Shown: positions 33,155 through 42,312, counted from the first letter of the stretch. The stretch: 64,000 nucleotides of DNA from Kitasatospora sp. Root107 (GCF_001424875.1 NZ_LMCT01000072.1:128698-192697), one strand, 5' to 3'. Notes: a model not told the origin generated them from the letters alone. Numbers and translations are program-made.

Positions 33155-34391
33155 GCCCCCAACCGGCCGCCGCGCCCGCCGGTCATACCGAGGCCGTCGG
33201 CCGTACCACCCCTCGCCCGCCCGCCGTCGGGGTCTCGTTCGCGGACACCGACGCGCTGCCCGGGCTGCCGTCCACCCTGCACGCCAGGGCCCGCAGTCTG
33301 GGCAGCGCCGTTCGCAGTCGCTGCGCCGACCTGGCCAGGATCGAGTCGCCGACCGGTGACAGTGCCCGACTCAACGCGCTGGCCGAGGAGTTGGGCGCGG
33401 GCTACGCCGCCACCGGCGCCCGGGTCCACCGGGTGCCGAACGAGGCCGGGGACCACCTGGTGATGGACTGGCCGGGCCGGGACGAGAGCCTGTCGCCGCT
33501 GCTGGTGGTCGGTCACCACGACACGGTCTGGCCGGTCGGCACCCTGGCGGACTGGCCGGTGGAGGAGCGCGACGGCGCGCTGACCGGCCCCGGCGTCCTG
33601 GACATGAAGGCCGGTCTCGCGCTGGTGGAGGGGGCGTTCGCGCTGCTCTCCGACCTCGGGCAGCGGCCGCACCGGCCGGTCCGGCTCGTGGTCGTCGCGG
33701 ACGAGGAGCTGGGCAGCCCCGACGGCCGCAAGCTGGTGGAACGGCAGCTGGCCGGGGCGGCCGCCGTCCTGGGTCTGGAGCCGCCCGCCGGGGCAGCAGT
33801 CGGGTCCGGCTCACCGTCACCGGCAGGGAGGCCCATGCGGGCAACGACGCCGCGCTGGGCATCTCGGCGGTGGACGAACTTGTCGACCAACTGGTGCTGG
33901 TACGCGGCCTGGTGAACCAGCCGGGCACCGAGCTGAACGCCGGCCGGATCACCGGCGGCACCCGGGCCAACGTGGTCGCGGGCCGGGCCGAGGCCGAGCT
34001 CGGCCTCCGGTTCGCGACCCCCGAGGCGCAGCGCCGCACCCTCGACAACCTGGCCCACCTGACCCCCCTGCGGCCCGGCGCCAAGGTCCGTGCGGAGGTG
34101 CTCTCCAGCCGCCCCACCTGGCCGGTCCGTCCCGCCAACCCGCTGCTCCGGCACGTCCGTTCACTGGCCGCCGCCCTCGGCCAGAACCTCGACGGCGCCC
34201 CGGCCGGCGGCGCGGGCGACACCAACATCGCCGGCGCCCGGGGCCTCCCCACCCTCGACGGCCTCGGCGCAGTCGGAGCCGGCCCGCACGCCCGCCACGA
34301 ACACATCCGCACCGACCAACTCGCTCCCCGGATAGCGCTGCTGGCCGCCCTCCTGGCCGTCCCCCTGCCGCGCCTCCGCGAGCGCCCGTAG
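33151..34391 (+). pseudogene. M20-family peptidase (CPG2-like), apparent frameshift
   Basis: The first part reads VVGHHDTVWPVGTL (zinc His and Asp), GVLDMKAGLAL (bridging Asp) and VVVADEELGSPDGRKL (catalytic Glu-Glu), as in glutamate carboxypeptidase-type M20 enzymes. After VLGLEPPAG the frame fails, while another frame continues SSRVRLTVTGREAHAGNDAALG (dimerisation domain His) and QNLDGAPAGGAGDTNIAGARGLPTLDGLG...PHARHEHI to 34391. Inserting one G in the GGGG run at 33790-33793 rebuilds a 413-residue protein of normal length with all motifs. It would be a cytoplasmic metallopeptidase hydrolysing N-acyl or folyl-type amino acids. Real mutation or assembly error is undecided. Confidence 0.75.
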
Positions 34392-34400
34392 TCCGACCTC

Positions 34401-34442
34401 CCGAGGGCCGGGGCCGCCGATCGCCGGAGCCCCGGCCCTCGG
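34401..34442. terminator. 14-bp perfect hairpin after the M20 gene
   Basis: ccgagggccggggc and gccccggccctcgg enclose a 14-base loop, ten bases after the peptidase stop. It isolates the paa operon from upstream transcription. Confidence 0.82.
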
Positions 34443-34544
34443 CGTGGGCACGTCCTCACGGGGGATGTCGGTCTGGGCCCGCGCTGGAGATCGAGGCCCG
34501 TCAGAGAACTCGCTGCCTTCCGGGTGCACCGCGGAATCGTGCTC

Positions 34545-34595
34545 TTGTCACGGGTGAGTCGTTGGCTACACAATGGTACCGACCGAACGGTCAGT
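34545..34595 (+). promoter_or_regulatory. paa promoter with PaaR-like operator
   Basis: TTGTCA (34545-34550) and TACACA (34567-34572), 16 bases apart, form a sigma-70-like promoter. Five bases further on is the dyad ACCGACCG-AA-CGGTCAGT (34578-34595), with 7 of 8 arm positions symmetric. ACCGACCG/CGGTCGGT dyads are known operators of TetR-type PaaR repressors that respond to phenylacetyl-CoA. The placement over the likely transcription start suits repression. No paaR gene is in the window. Confidence 0.65.
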
Positions 34596-34610
34596 CGGGA
34601 GGCGAGTGCG

Positions 34611-35552
34611 GTGACGGTGTCCGAAACGGTGGAGGCCCTGGAGGGTCGGTTCGACGCGGTGGTGGCGGCCGAGCAGCGGGTGGAGCCGCGGGACTGGATG
34701 CCCGAGGCGTACCGGGCCACGTTGGTGCGGCAGATCGCGCAGCACGCGCACTCCGAGATCATCGGCATGCAGCCGGAGGGTGCCTGGCTGACCAGGGCGC
34801 CCTCGCTGCGGCGGAAGGCGATCCTGCTGGCCAAGGCGCAGGACGAGGCGGGCCACGGGCTCTACCTCTACGCGGCCGCCGAGACGCTCGGGGTGGACCG
34901 GGCCGAGCTGACCGAGAAGCTGATCTCGGGGCGGCAGAAGTACTCCTCGATCTTCAACTACCCGACGCTGAGCTTCGCCGACGTCGGCGTGATCGGCTGG
35001 CTGGTGGACGGCGCGGCGATCTGCAACCAGGTGCCGCTCTGCCGCTGCTCGTACGGTCCGTACGCCCGTGCGATGGTGCGGGTCTGCAAGGAGGAGTCGT
35101 TCCACCAGCGGCAGGGCTTCGAGCTGCTGATGACGATGATGCGCGGCACCGAGGGCCAGCGCGCGATGGTGCAGGACGCGGTGGACCGCTGGTGGTGGCC
35201 GTCGCTGATGATGTTCGGCCCGCCGGACGGTGACTCGCCGAACACGGCGCAGTCGATGGCCTGGCGGATCAAGCGGCACACCAACGACGAGCTGCGGCAG
35301 CGATTTGTCGACATGACGGTCCCGCAGGCGCAGCACCTCGGCGTCACGCTCCCCGACCCGGAGCTGAGCTGGGACGAGGAGCGCGGCAGCTGGGCCTTCG
35401 GTGAGCCGGACTGGTCGGAGCTCAAGCAGGTGATCAAGGGTCAGGGCCCGTGCAACGCGGAGCGGATCGAGCGCCGCCGGGCCGCCCACGAGGACGGTGC
35501 CTGGGTGCGCGAAGCCGCACTGGCCCACGCGGAGAAGGAGCGCAACCGATGA
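34611..35552 (+). CDS. paaA: Phenylacetyl-CoA epoxidase subunit PaaA
   Basis: A 313-residue catalytic alpha subunit of the ring 1,2-phenylacetyl-CoA epoxidase. The diiron site is seen in [41 protein letters not shown] (ExxH) and [19 protein letters not shown] (ExxxH type). The enzyme epoxidises phenylacetyl-CoA with O2 and NADPH electrons delivered by PaaE. GTG 34611 is used because GGGAGG precedes it and the promoter/operator ends at 34595; an in-frame ATG at 34524 would lie upstream of the promoter. Length (313) agrees with the family. First gene of paaABCDE. Confidence 0.93.
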   Translation: MTVSETVEALEGRFDAVVAAEQRVEPRDWMPEAYRATLVRQIAQHAHSEIIGMQPEGAWLTRAPSLRRKAILLAKAQDEAGHGLYLYAAAETLGVDRAELTEKLISGRQKYSSIFNYPTLSFADVGVIGWLVDGAAICNQVPLCRCSYGPYARAMVRVCKEESFHQRQGFELLMTMMRGTEGQRAMVQDAVDRWWWPSLMMFGPPDGDSPNTAQSMAWRIKRHTNDELRQRFVDMTVPQAQHLGVTLPDPELSWDEERGSWAFGEPDWSELKQVIKGQGPCNAERIERRRAAHEDGAWVREAALAHAEKERNR

Positions 35553-35836
35553 GCAAGGCCGACTGGCCCCTGTACGAGGTCTTCGTCCGCCCCCGGCGCG
35601 GGCTGAACCACGTGCACGTGGGTTCGCTGCACGCCGCCGACGACCGGATGGCGCTGCTCGCCGCCCGCGACCTCTACACCCGGCGGAACGAAGGCGTCAG
35701 CCTCTGGGTGGTCCCGTCCACCGCGATCACCGCCTCCACCCCCGACGAGCAGGACCCGTTCTTCGCCCCCAGCGGGGACAAGGTCTACCGGCACCCGACC
35801 TTCTACGACATCCCCGAGGATGTCCCGCACATCTGA
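35549..35836 (+). CDS. paaB: Phenylacetyl-CoA epoxidase subunit PaaB
   Basis: A 95-residue small subunit: [49 protein letters not shown] is the family's conserved block. PaaB bridges PaaAC heterodimers in the complex and has no metal site. ATG 35549 overlaps the paaA stop as ATGA. The C-terminus [11 protein letters not shown] is typical. Confidence 0.92.
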   Translation: MSKADWPLYEVFVRPRRGLNHVHVGSLHAADDRMALLAARDLYTRRNEGVSLWVVPSTAITASTPDEQDPFFAPSGDKVYRHPTFYDIPEDVPHI

Positions 35837-35852
35837 CGGGGGAGCACCTCTC

Positions 35853-36743
35853 ATGAGTGACAACCACGGCGACCACGTCTACCTCTCCCTCGCCGAGGCC
35901 GACCACGGCCCGGAGGGCGAGGCCCGCTGGGCGTACGGCACCGGCTTCGCCGACCCGCTGCTCGGCGTGGACCGGGCGGCCCCGGCGGGGGTGGACGCGG
36001 CCGACCTGGCGGCGTACTGCCTGATGCTCGGCGACGACACGCTGATCCTGGCCCAGCGGCTGATCGAGTGGTGCACCCGGGCGCCCGAGCTGGAGGAGGA
36101 GGTGGCGCTCGCCAACCTCGGCCTCGACCTGCTCGGCCAGGCGCGCCAGCTGCTCACCCGGGCCGGCCAGCTGGACGGCACCGAGCGGACCGAGGACGAC
36201 CTGGCGTACTGGCGCGAGGCGCACGAGTTCCGCAACGTCCGCCTGGTGGAGGTACCGAATGGCGACTTCGGGCACACCGTGGCCCGGCTGCTGCTGTTCG
36301 CCACCGCCCGGCACGCGCTGTACGAGCGGCTGAGCACGCACGTCGACCCGGTGCTGGCGGCGGTCGCGGCCCGGGGCGTCAAGGAGCTGGCCTACCACCG
36401 CGAGTACGCCGCCGCCTGGACGCTGCGGCTCGGCGACGGCACGGCGTACTCCGCCGAGCGGATGCAGGCCGGGCTCGAGGCGGTCTGGCCGCTGCTGGAC
36501 GAGCTGTTCACGGCCGATCAGGCCGAGCTGCGGCTCGGCGTCGACCCGGGCGGGCTGCGCGAGCCGGTGCTGGCCGAGCTGACCGAGGTGATCACCGGGG
36601 CCGGTCTGACGGTGCCCCAGGCGGCCCCGATGGCCCGGGTCGGCGGCCGGGCGGGCCGGGACGGCGTGCACACCGAGGCGCTCGGCCTGCTGCTGGCCGA
36701 GCTCCAGGTGGTGGCCCGGGCGCACCCGGGGGCGTCATGGTGA
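35853..36743 (+). CDS. paaC: Phenylacetyl-CoA epoxidase subunit PaaC
   Basis: A 296-residue structural subunit with a ferritin-like fold related to PaaA: YCLMLGDDTLILAQRLIEWCTRAPELEEEVALANLGLDLLGQARQLL, DDLAYWREAHEFRNVRLVEVPNGDFGHTVARLL and KELAYHREYAAAWTLRLGDGT. PaaC pairs with PaaA and lacks the full iron ligand set. GGGGGAG precedes ATG 35853, 16 bases after paaB. Its end overlaps paaD by seven bases. Confidence 0.92.
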   Translation: MSDNHGDHVYLSLAEADHGPEGEARWAYGTGFADPLLGVDRAAPAGVDAADLAAYCLMLGDDTLILAQRLIEWCTRAPELEEEVALANLGLDLLGQARQLLTRAGQLDGTERTEDDLAYWREAHEFRNVRLVEVPNGDFGHTVARLLLFATARHALYERLSTHVDPVLAAVAARGVKELAYHREYAAAWTLRLGDGTAYSAERMQAGLEAVWPLLDELFTADQAELRLGVDPGGLREPVLAELTEVITGAGLTVPQAAPMARVGGRAGRDGVHTEALGLLLAELQVVARAHPGASW

Positions 36744-37219
36744 CCACCGCGCCCTCGGCCTGGGAGGTGGCAGCCGCTGTCCCCGACCCCGAGCTGCCGA
36801 TGCTCACACTGGCCGAACTCGGCGTGCTGGCCGAGGTGGCGGAGGAGGGCCCGGCGGTGACCGCCTGGCTCACCCCGACCTACTCGGGCTGCCCGGCCGT
36901 CGCCGAGATGGCCGCCGACGTGGCGGGCCGGCTACGGGCTGCGGGCTGGGCCCAGGTGGAGATCCGGCTCCGGCTGGACCCGCCGTGGAGCACCGACCTG
37001 ATCACCGAGGCGGGCAAGCGCAAACTGGCCGAGGCGGGCATCGCCCCGCCGGTGCACACCGGCCTGCTGCAACTGGGCCGGACCAGGCTCGCGGTGCCCT
37101 GCCCGCAGTGCGGCAGCCAGGACACCGAGGAACTGTCCAGGTTCGGCTCCACCTCCTGCAAGGCGCTCTGGCGCTGCCGCGAGTGCCGGGAGCCCTTCGA
37201 ACGGATCAAGGAGATCTAG
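36737..37219 (+). CDS. paaD: PaaD, iron-sulfur/diiron assembly factor
   Basis: A 160-residue protein. The N-terminal MIP18/DUF59 domain is VAAAVPDPELPMLTLAELGVLAEV with YSGCPAVAEM; the C-terminal part has a zinc-ribbon (VPCPQCGSQDTEEL ... TSCKALWRCRECREPFERIKEI). PaaD is thought to help mature the Fe-S or diiron centres of the epoxidase rather than take part in catalysis. It starts at ATG 36737 within the end of paaC. Confidence 0.9.
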   Translation: MVTTAPSAWEVAAAVPDPELPMLTLAELGVLAEVAEEGPAVTAWLTPTYSGCPAVAEMAADVAGRLRAAGWAQVEIRLRLDPPWSTDLITEAGKRKLAEAGIAPPVHTGLLQLGRTRLAVPCPQCGSQDTEELSRFGSTSCKALWRCRECREPFERIKEI

Positions 37220-38289
37220 TGACCACCACGACCTCCCGTCGGCTCACCTTCCAGGAGCTGCGGATCGCGGCGCTGGAGCCGCTCTGCGAGGACGCCGTCG
37301 CGGTCACCTTCGAGGTGCCGGCCGAGCAGGCCGAGGCGTACGCCTTCCGGCCCGGCCAGACCCTGACGCTGCGTCGGATCGTGGACGGCGTGGACGAGCG
37401 GCGCTCGTACTCGATCTGCGCGCCGGTGGGCGGGGCGCTGCGGATCGCGGTCCGGGAGGTGCCGGGCGGGCTGTTCTCCCGCTGGCTGGTCCGGGAGGCC
37501 CGGGTCGGCGACAGCATGGAGGTGATGCCGCCGGTCGGTCTGTTCACCCCCGACCTGTCGGTGCCCGGTACGCACGTGCTGCTGGCCGCCGGTTCCGGGA
37601 TCACGCCGATGCTCTCGATCGCCGCCTCGGTACTGGCCGACGGCGAGTCCGAGGTGGTCCTGGTGTACGGGAACCGGAGCAGCGACACGGTGATGTTCGC
37701 CGACGAGCTGGCCGACCTGAAGGACACTCACCTCGGCCGGTTCCAGCTGCTGCACGTGCTCTCCCGGGAGACCAGGGACGCCGAGCTGCTCAGCGGCCGG
37801 CTGGACGCGGAGCGGGTGCGGGCGCTGTTCGGCGCGCTGCTGGACGTGCCCGAGGTGGACCACTGGTGGCTGTGCGGCCCGTACGGCATGGTGCTCGGGG
37901 CCAAGGAGCTGCTGGCCGAGCTGGGGGTGCCCGCCGACCGGGTGCACCAGGAGCTGTTCCACGCCGAGGACGAGCCGGTTGCCGAGCGCGCGCCCGAGCA
38001 GCCGGACGGCGAGCGCTCCGAGGTGACGGTGGTGCTGGACGGCCGCTCCGGCACCCTGGCGCTGCCGCGCGACCGGTCGATCCTGGACGGCGCCCAGCGC
38101 TCCCGCCCCGACCTACCGTTCGCCTGCAAGGGCGGCGTCTGCGGCACCTGCCGGGCGCTGGTCACCGAGGGCGAGGTGAGCATGCGGCGGAACTTCGCGC
38201 TGGAGGAGAAGGAGCTCGCGGCCGGGTACGTGCTGACCTGTCAGGCCCGCCCGGTCTCCGACAAGGTCACCGTCGACTACGACCGGTAG
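37219..38289 (+). CDS. paaE: Phenylacetyl-CoA epoxidase reductase PaaE
   Basis: A 356-residue NADPH reductase: an FAD domain (RRSYSICAPVGGALRIAVREVPGGLFSRWL), an NAD(P)-binding domain (VLLAAGSGITPMLSIAASVL, WWLCGPYGMV) and a C-terminal plant-type [2Fe-2S] ferredoxin domain (FACKGGVCGTCRALVTEGEVSM ... YVLTCQARP, four Cys). It passes electrons to PaaA. GTG 37219 shares its first base with the paaD stop (TAGTG). Its last 13 bases overlap the convergent flavoprotein gene. Confidence 0.93.
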   Translation: MTTTTSRRLTFQELRIAALEPLCEDAVAVTFEVPAEQAEAYAFRPGQTLTLRRIVDGVDERRSYSICAPVGGALRIAVREVPGGLFSRWLVREARVGDSMEVMPPVGLFTPDLSVPGTHVLLAAGSGITPMLSIAASVLADGESEVVLVYGNRSSDTVMFADELADLKDTHLGRFQLLHVLSRETRDAELLSGRLDAERVRALFGALLDVPEVDHWWLCGPYGMVLGAKELLAELGVPADRVHQELFHAEDEPVAERAPEQPDGERSEVTVVLDGRSGTLALPRDRSILDGAQRSRPDLPFACKGGVCGTCRALVTEGEVSMRRNFALEEKELAAGYVLTCQARPVSDKVTVDYDR

Positions 38290-39368
38290 CTCAAGACCGG
38301 GACGGGTGCTCCGAGCAGCTTGACGATCTCGTTGACGGCCGCCCGCCCGGCCCGGTTGGCGCCGATGGTGGACGCGGACGGGCCGTAGCCGACCAGGTGG
38401 ATGCGCGGGTCGTCGACGGCCCGGGTGCCGTCGATCCGGATGCCGCCGCCGCTGGAGCGCAGTCCGAGCGGGGCCAGGTGGCCGACCTCGGGGCGGAAGC
38501 CGGTGGCCCAGACGATCGCGTCCACCGCCAACTCCTGCTCGCCCCAGGCGACACCACGCTCCGTCAGGCGGTCGAACATCGGGCGGCGGTGCAGCGCGCC
38601 GAGCTCCTCGGCGCGGCGGTAGGCGACCGACGGGCCGAGCCCGGTGACGCTCACCACACTGCGTACCGGCAGCCCCTGCCGGACCCGCTGCTCGACCAGG
38701 GCGACCGCCGCCCGGCCGGACTCCTCGGTGAACGGGCCTTCCCGGTAGACGGGTTCACGCCGGGTCACCCAGACCGTCTCGGCGACTTCGGCGACCTCGG
38801 AGAGCACCTGGATCGCCGAGGCCCCGCCGCCGACCACCAGGACCCGCTGGCCGGCGAACTCGGCCGGGCCCCGGTAGTCGGCGTAGTGCAGCTGACGGCC
38901 GGTGAACCGGCCCGGGTAGTAGGGCAGGAACGGCCTGCTCCAGGTGCCGGTCGCGTTGATCAGCGCCCGGGCCGTCCAGTCGCCCGCGTCGGTGGCGATC
39001 AGCAGCCGCCCGTCGGCCAGGGAACTGACGGACCGTACGCGGACCGGCCGGACGACCGGCAGCGCGTGCTTCGCCTCGTACGCGGCGAAGTAACCGGGCA
39101 CCACCTCGCGGGCCTGGGCAGCGGGGTCGGGCGGCGGGAGTTCGAAGTCGGGCAGGTCGTGGAAGCCGTGCACGGTGGCCATCCGGAGCGAGGGCGAGCG
39201 GTGCGCCCAGGCCCCGCCCGGGGCGTCGTCGGCGTCCAGCACCACGAAGTCCGCGTACGGCGCGAGACCGCGCCGCCGCAGGTGGTAGGCGGCGGACAAG
39301 CCCGCCTGCCCGGCGCCGATCACCACGACATCCACGTCGGTCGTTGCATCGTAAACAGTCACGCCCAT
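38277..39368 (-). CDS. FAD-dependent monooxygenase-like protein (CzcO/FMO family)
   Basis: A 363-residue flavoprotein with two Rossmann motifs, VDVVVIGAGQAGLSAAYHLRRRG (FAD) and RVLVVGGGASAIQVLSEVA (NADPH), and the ALINATGTWSRPFLPYYPG and AIVWATGFRPEVGHL patterns of flavin-containing monooxygenases. The FxGxxxHxxD/N fingerprint appears as FTGRQLHYADY. These enzymes N- or S-oxygenate or catalyse Baeyer-Villiger reactions; this short form may be an oxidoreductase. It lies 28 bases after the YbjQ-like gene on the same strand, and its stop is inside the paaE 3' end. Confidence 0.82.
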   Translation of the reverse strand: MGVTVYDATTDVDVVVIGAGQAGLSAAYHLRRRGLAPYADFVVLDADDAPGGAWAHRSPSLRMATVHGFHDLPDFELPPPDPAAQAREVVPGYFAAYEAKHALPVVRPVRVRSVSSLADGRLLIATDAGDWTARALINATGTWSRPFLPYYPGRFTGRQLHYADYRGPAEFAGQRVLVVGGGASAIQVLSEVAEVAETVWVTRREPVYREGPFTEESGRAAVALVEQRVRQGLPVRSVVSVTGLGPSVAYRRAEELGALHRRPMFDRLTERGVAWGEQELAVDAIVWATGFRPEVGHLAPLGLRSSGGGIRIDGTRAVDDPRIHLVGYGPSASTIGANRAGRAAVNEIVKLLGAPVPVLSYRS

Positions 39369-39396
39369 GAAACATCGACCTGCGGGTGGCTGTTCC

Positions 39397-39768
39397 CTAC
39401 TGCGCGGGCGAGATCACCACCGCCGTGCCGTACGCGCAGATCTCGGTGCCCAGGTCCGCCGCCTCGGTCACGTCGAAGCGCATCATCAGCACCGCGTTCC
39501 CGCCGCGCGCCCTGGCCTGCTCGACCAGCCGCTCCATCGCCTGGTTCCGCGATTCGACCAGGGTCTTGGTGAGCCCCTTGAGCTCGCCGCCCAGCATCGA
39601 CTTGAACGAGGCGCCGATCTGGGTACCGATGTGACGGCTGCGCACGGTGAGGCCGAAGACCTCGCCGATCACCCGGTCCACCCGGTACCCGGGCACGTCG
39701 TTGGTTGTGACCACCAGCACATCGGCGCTCGGGCCCTGCCCGCCGCCGTACTCGTCAAGGTTGCTCAT
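39397..39768 (-). CDS. YbjQ-family (heavy-metal-binding domain) protein
   Basis: A 123-residue protein of the UPF0145/YbjQ family: VLVVTTNDVPGYRVDRVIGEVFGLTVRSRHIGTQIGASFKSMLGGELKGLTKTLVESRNQAMERLVEQARARGGNAVL is split here by the typical G-G-E-L-x-G turn. It forms a pentameric ring in solved homologues; function is unknown. ATG 39768. It probably heads a two-gene unit with the flavoprotein at 38277. Confidence 0.85.
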   Translation of the reverse strand: MSNLDEYGGGQGPSADVLVVTTNDVPGYRVDRVIGEVFGLTVRSRHIGTQIGASFKSMLGGELKGLTKTLVESRNQAMERLVEQARARGGNAVLMMRFDVTEAADLGTEICAYGTAVVISPAQ

Positions 39769-39840
39769 GCGGTCATCCTGCCGCTCGAAGCCGTGCCAAG
39801 CCGGTGGACTCGCTCGCGAACTGTCTGTAAACCTTGTCCC

Positions 39841-40782
39841 ATGGGCGAGCGAAGCGATCATCCACAGGGGCCGGGCGCGGCGGCGGAATCCGGGGACTCC
39901 GGCGCGCAGGAGATCGAGGCGACGGTGGTGCTCGGTATCCGGATCACGGACTGGGACGCGTTGCGGGCAGCCGCGCGCGCTGCCGTGGCGGAGTTGGACT
40001 TCACCGGGGTCGACCCGGCCGGGCAGCGTGAGGCACTGCTGCGAGAAGTCTCCGAGGACCCGAACGCGGCGCTCGGTGCGCTGCTGCACCCGGACCGGCT
40101 GGTGGCCGCGATCCCCGGGGTGGAGGCACTGGGCGGCACGCTGGAGATCGCGCTGACCGACGACTTCGCGCCGGACTTCGCCGAGCTGTTCCCGCTCGAC
40201 CTGGACGAGGAGGAGGGCGGCGGCACCGGGGACTGGACCCTGACGCCACGGACCGCGTGCCTCCTGCACACCCAGCTGATCACGCTGGCCGACGCCGCGT
40301 ACGACGACCTGGACGAGCACGAGGGCGACCCGGTCACCGACGAGGAGGAGGCGGACTGGGCCGTGCTGGCCCGGCTGCCCCGCCGGACCTGGAACCTGCA
40401 CCGGGGCTGGCGCCGCTCGATGGCCCGCACCTTCGACGACCTGGCCGACGACATGGCGCTCGGCGAGTGGCCGCTGCCGCGCTGCCTGGCGGAGGAACTG
40501 GCGCTCCGGCTGGCCCTGGTGGACGCCCGGGAGCTGCTCGGCGCCCAGCCGCAGGCGGTCGCCGACATGATGGGCGACCTGCCGGTCGACCTGTACGACT
40601 ACGACTGGGACGGCTGCGCCGACGAGCTGTTCGGGGTGTACGGCCCCGAGGAGCAGGGCGACCCCGACCTGGACGCGGCCGACCGGACCGACCAACTGCT
40701 GGCCGCCACCCACCCGGAGGGCTGGTTCCTCACCTACGAGGACGCCGAGGAGCGCGAGTCGGGGCGAGGCTACCGGCGCTGA
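39841..40782 (+). CDS. Uncharacterised acidic actinobacterial protein
   Basis: A 313-residue acidic, soluble protein starting MGERSDHPQGPGAAAESGDS. It contains VVLGIRITDWDALRAAARAA, LFPLDLDEEEGGGTGDWTLT, ADEELFGVYGPEEQGDP-type acidic stretches and WNLHRGWRRSMARTFDDLADDMALGEWPLPRCLAEELALRLAL. No catalytic motif or membrane segment is recognised. The length and uniform codon use indicate a real gene. It is divergent from the YbjQ gene (72 bases between starts) and 42 bases upstream of the peptidyl-tRNA hydrolase. Confidence 0.75.
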   Translation: MGERSDHPQGPGAAAESGDSGAQEIEATVVLGIRITDWDALRAAARAAVAELDFTGVDPAGQREALLREVSEDPNAALGALLHPDRLVAAIPGVEALGGTLEIALTDDFAPDFAELFPLDLDEEEGGGTGDWTLTPRTACLLHTQLITLADAAYDDLDEHEGDPVTDEEEADWAVLARLPRRTWNLHRGWRRSMARTFDDLADDMALGEWPLPRCLAEELALRLALVDARELLGAQPQAVADMMGDLPVDLYDYDWDGCADELFGVYGPEEQGDPDLDAADRTDQLLAATHPEGWFLTYEDAEERESGRGYRR

Positions 40783-40824
40783 CCTACGCGGAGGGGGCCA
40801 CCGGGCTGCTGGCATGCTGGTGGG

Positions 40825-41562
40825 GTGACGACGTCTCCTTTCACCGCTCCCAGCACCCCGGCCGCCTCCGACCCGCGTGACGAGCAGCCGCAGTACGTGC
40901 TGCCGCTGCTGGTCCGACTGGAGAAGGCCGAACCCCCGGCCCGTACCGACGCGTTGGAGACCTCGGCGCGGGCGGTGCTCACGCTGCTCGCCGACCCCCG
41001 GGTGACCGAGCCCGAGGGGGAGTGGGCGGAGCGGGTGGCCGCCTGGGAGGACGCCCGGATCCGCAAGGTGGTCCGGCGGGCCAGGGGTGGCGAGTGGCGC
41101 AAGGCCAACGAGCTGCCCGGGATCACGGTCTCCGGGGCGTCCGCCGAGGTCCGGGTCTTCCCGCCGGTGCCGCTGGACGGCTGGCCGAAGGAGCTGGCCA
41201 AGCTCCAGGTCTCCGGCACCGACCTGGACGACCCCGCCGAGCCTGGCCCGGTCGAGCCGGGCGTGCCGGTGCTCTGGCTGAACCCGGAGCTGGAGATGAG
41301 CGCGGGCAAGACCATGGCGCAGACCGGCCACGCCGCCCAGCTCGCCTGGTGGCGGCTGGATGACGCGCAGCGCAAGGAGTGGGCCGAGGCGGGCTTCCGG
41401 CTCGCGGTCAGGACCGCCGCCAAGGAGGACTGGGCCGAGCTGATGGCTGGTCACCTGCCGGTGGTCCACGACGCGGGCTTCACCGAGATCGCCCCCGGGC
41501 CGACTGTTGCACTCGAAGGGGGCGAGCGCTACTGCCCCACCCCGCGCCTGCGACGCCCGTGA
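40825..41562 (+). CDS. Peptidyl-tRNA hydrolase, PTH2 type
   Basis: A 245-residue protein whose C-terminal 110 residues carry the PTH2 pattern: LEMSAGKTMAQTGHAAQLAWWRL (Lys and His/Gln of the active region), VRTAAKEDWAELMAG and VVHDAGFTEIAPGPTVAL. The N-terminal 130 residues are specific to actinobacterial members (QYVLPLLVRLEKAEPPARTDALETSARAVLTLLADPR). It would release stalled tRNA by hydrolysing peptidyl-tRNA, in addition to the housekeeping Pth1 presumably elsewhere. GTG start at 40825. Confidence 0.8.
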   Translation: MTTSPFTAPSTPAASDPRDEQPQYVLPLLVRLEKAEPPARTDALETSARAVLTLLADPRVTEPEGEWAERVAAWEDARIRKVVRRARGGEWRKANELPGITVSGASAEVRVFPPVPLDGWPKELAKLQVSGTDLDDPAEPGPVEPGVPVLWLNPELEMSAGKTMAQTGHAAQLAWWRLDDAQRKEWAEAGFRLAVRTAAKEDWAELMAGHLPVVHDAGFTEIAPGPTVALEGGERYCPTPRLRRP

Positions 41563-41646
41563 ACGCACCGGTCTGACCCCTGGCGTGTTCCGTCGGTGCC
41601 ACCAGTGGCGGGCGTTCGGGAGGCTGTCCCGTAGGGGCCGGTGGTG

Positions 41647-42312
41647 TCAGGTCGGGTGGACGAGGCGGCTGTCGTAGGCGAAGACGACCGCCTGGATCCG
41701 GTCGCGGAGTCCGAGTTTCTGCAGGATCCGCCCGAGATGGGCCTTCACGGTTGCCTCGGCGAGGTGCAGGGCGGCCGCGATCTCGGCGTTGGACAGGCCG
41801 CTGCCCACCTTGACGAGGACCTCGCGTTCGCGCGTGCTGAGCCGGCTGAGTCGTTCGTCGTGGTGGTCGGTGCGGCTCCCGTGGGGGAGGTGCGGCCGGA
41901 GGTTTTCGAGCAGGCGGCGGGTGATCCTTGGGGCGAGAACGGCGTCGCCCGCGGCCACGTTGCGTATCGCGGTGAGGAGTTCCTCGGGCCTGGTGTTCTT
42001 CAGCAGGAAGCCGGAGGCTCCGGCGGCGAGTCCGGCGAAGGCGTATTCGTCGAGGTCGAAGGTGGTGAGGATCAGTACCTTGCTCCTGGGGGAGATGTGG
42101 GTGAGCAGGCGGGTCGCCTCGATGCCGTCGGTCCCGGGCATCCGGACGTCCATCAGGACGACGTCGGGGCGCAGTTCCCGGGTGAGGCGTACGGCCTCGG
42201 CGCCGTCCGCGGCCTCGCCGACGGGTGTCATGTCGGGCTGGGCGTCCAGGATCGTGCTGAAGGCCATCCGGAGCAGCGCTTCGTCGTCGGCGATCAGGAT
42301 ACGGATCGTCAT
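41647..42312 (-). CDS. NarL/FixJ-type response regulator
   Basis: A 221-residue regulator: receiver [30 protein letters not shown] (phospho-Asp), ILTTFDLDEYAFAGLAAGASGFLLKNT; LuxR HTH LSTREREVLVKVGSGLSNAEIAAALHLAEATVKAHLGRILQKLGLRDRIQAVVFAYDS. ATG 42312 overlaps the kinase stop (ATGA). A candidate binding site is the 19-bp inverted repeat at 43667. Confidence 0.9.
   Translation of the reverse strand: MTIRILIADDEALLRMAFSTILDAQPDMTPVGEAADGAEAVRLTRELRPDVVLMDVRMPGTDGIEATRLLTHISPRSKVLILTTFDLDEYAFAGLAAGASGFLLKNTRPEELLTAIRNVAAGDAVLAPRITRRLLENLRPHLPHGSRTDHHDERLSRLSTREREVLVKVGSGLSNAEIAAALHLAEATVKAHLGRILQKLGLRDRIQAVVFAYDSRLVHPT

Noticed and set aside
39397-41568. Long minus-strand frame spanning YbjQ and the genes opposite 39841-41562
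   Set aside because: Only the last 123 codons encode a real YbjQ protein; the rest is a shadow of two plus-strand genes.
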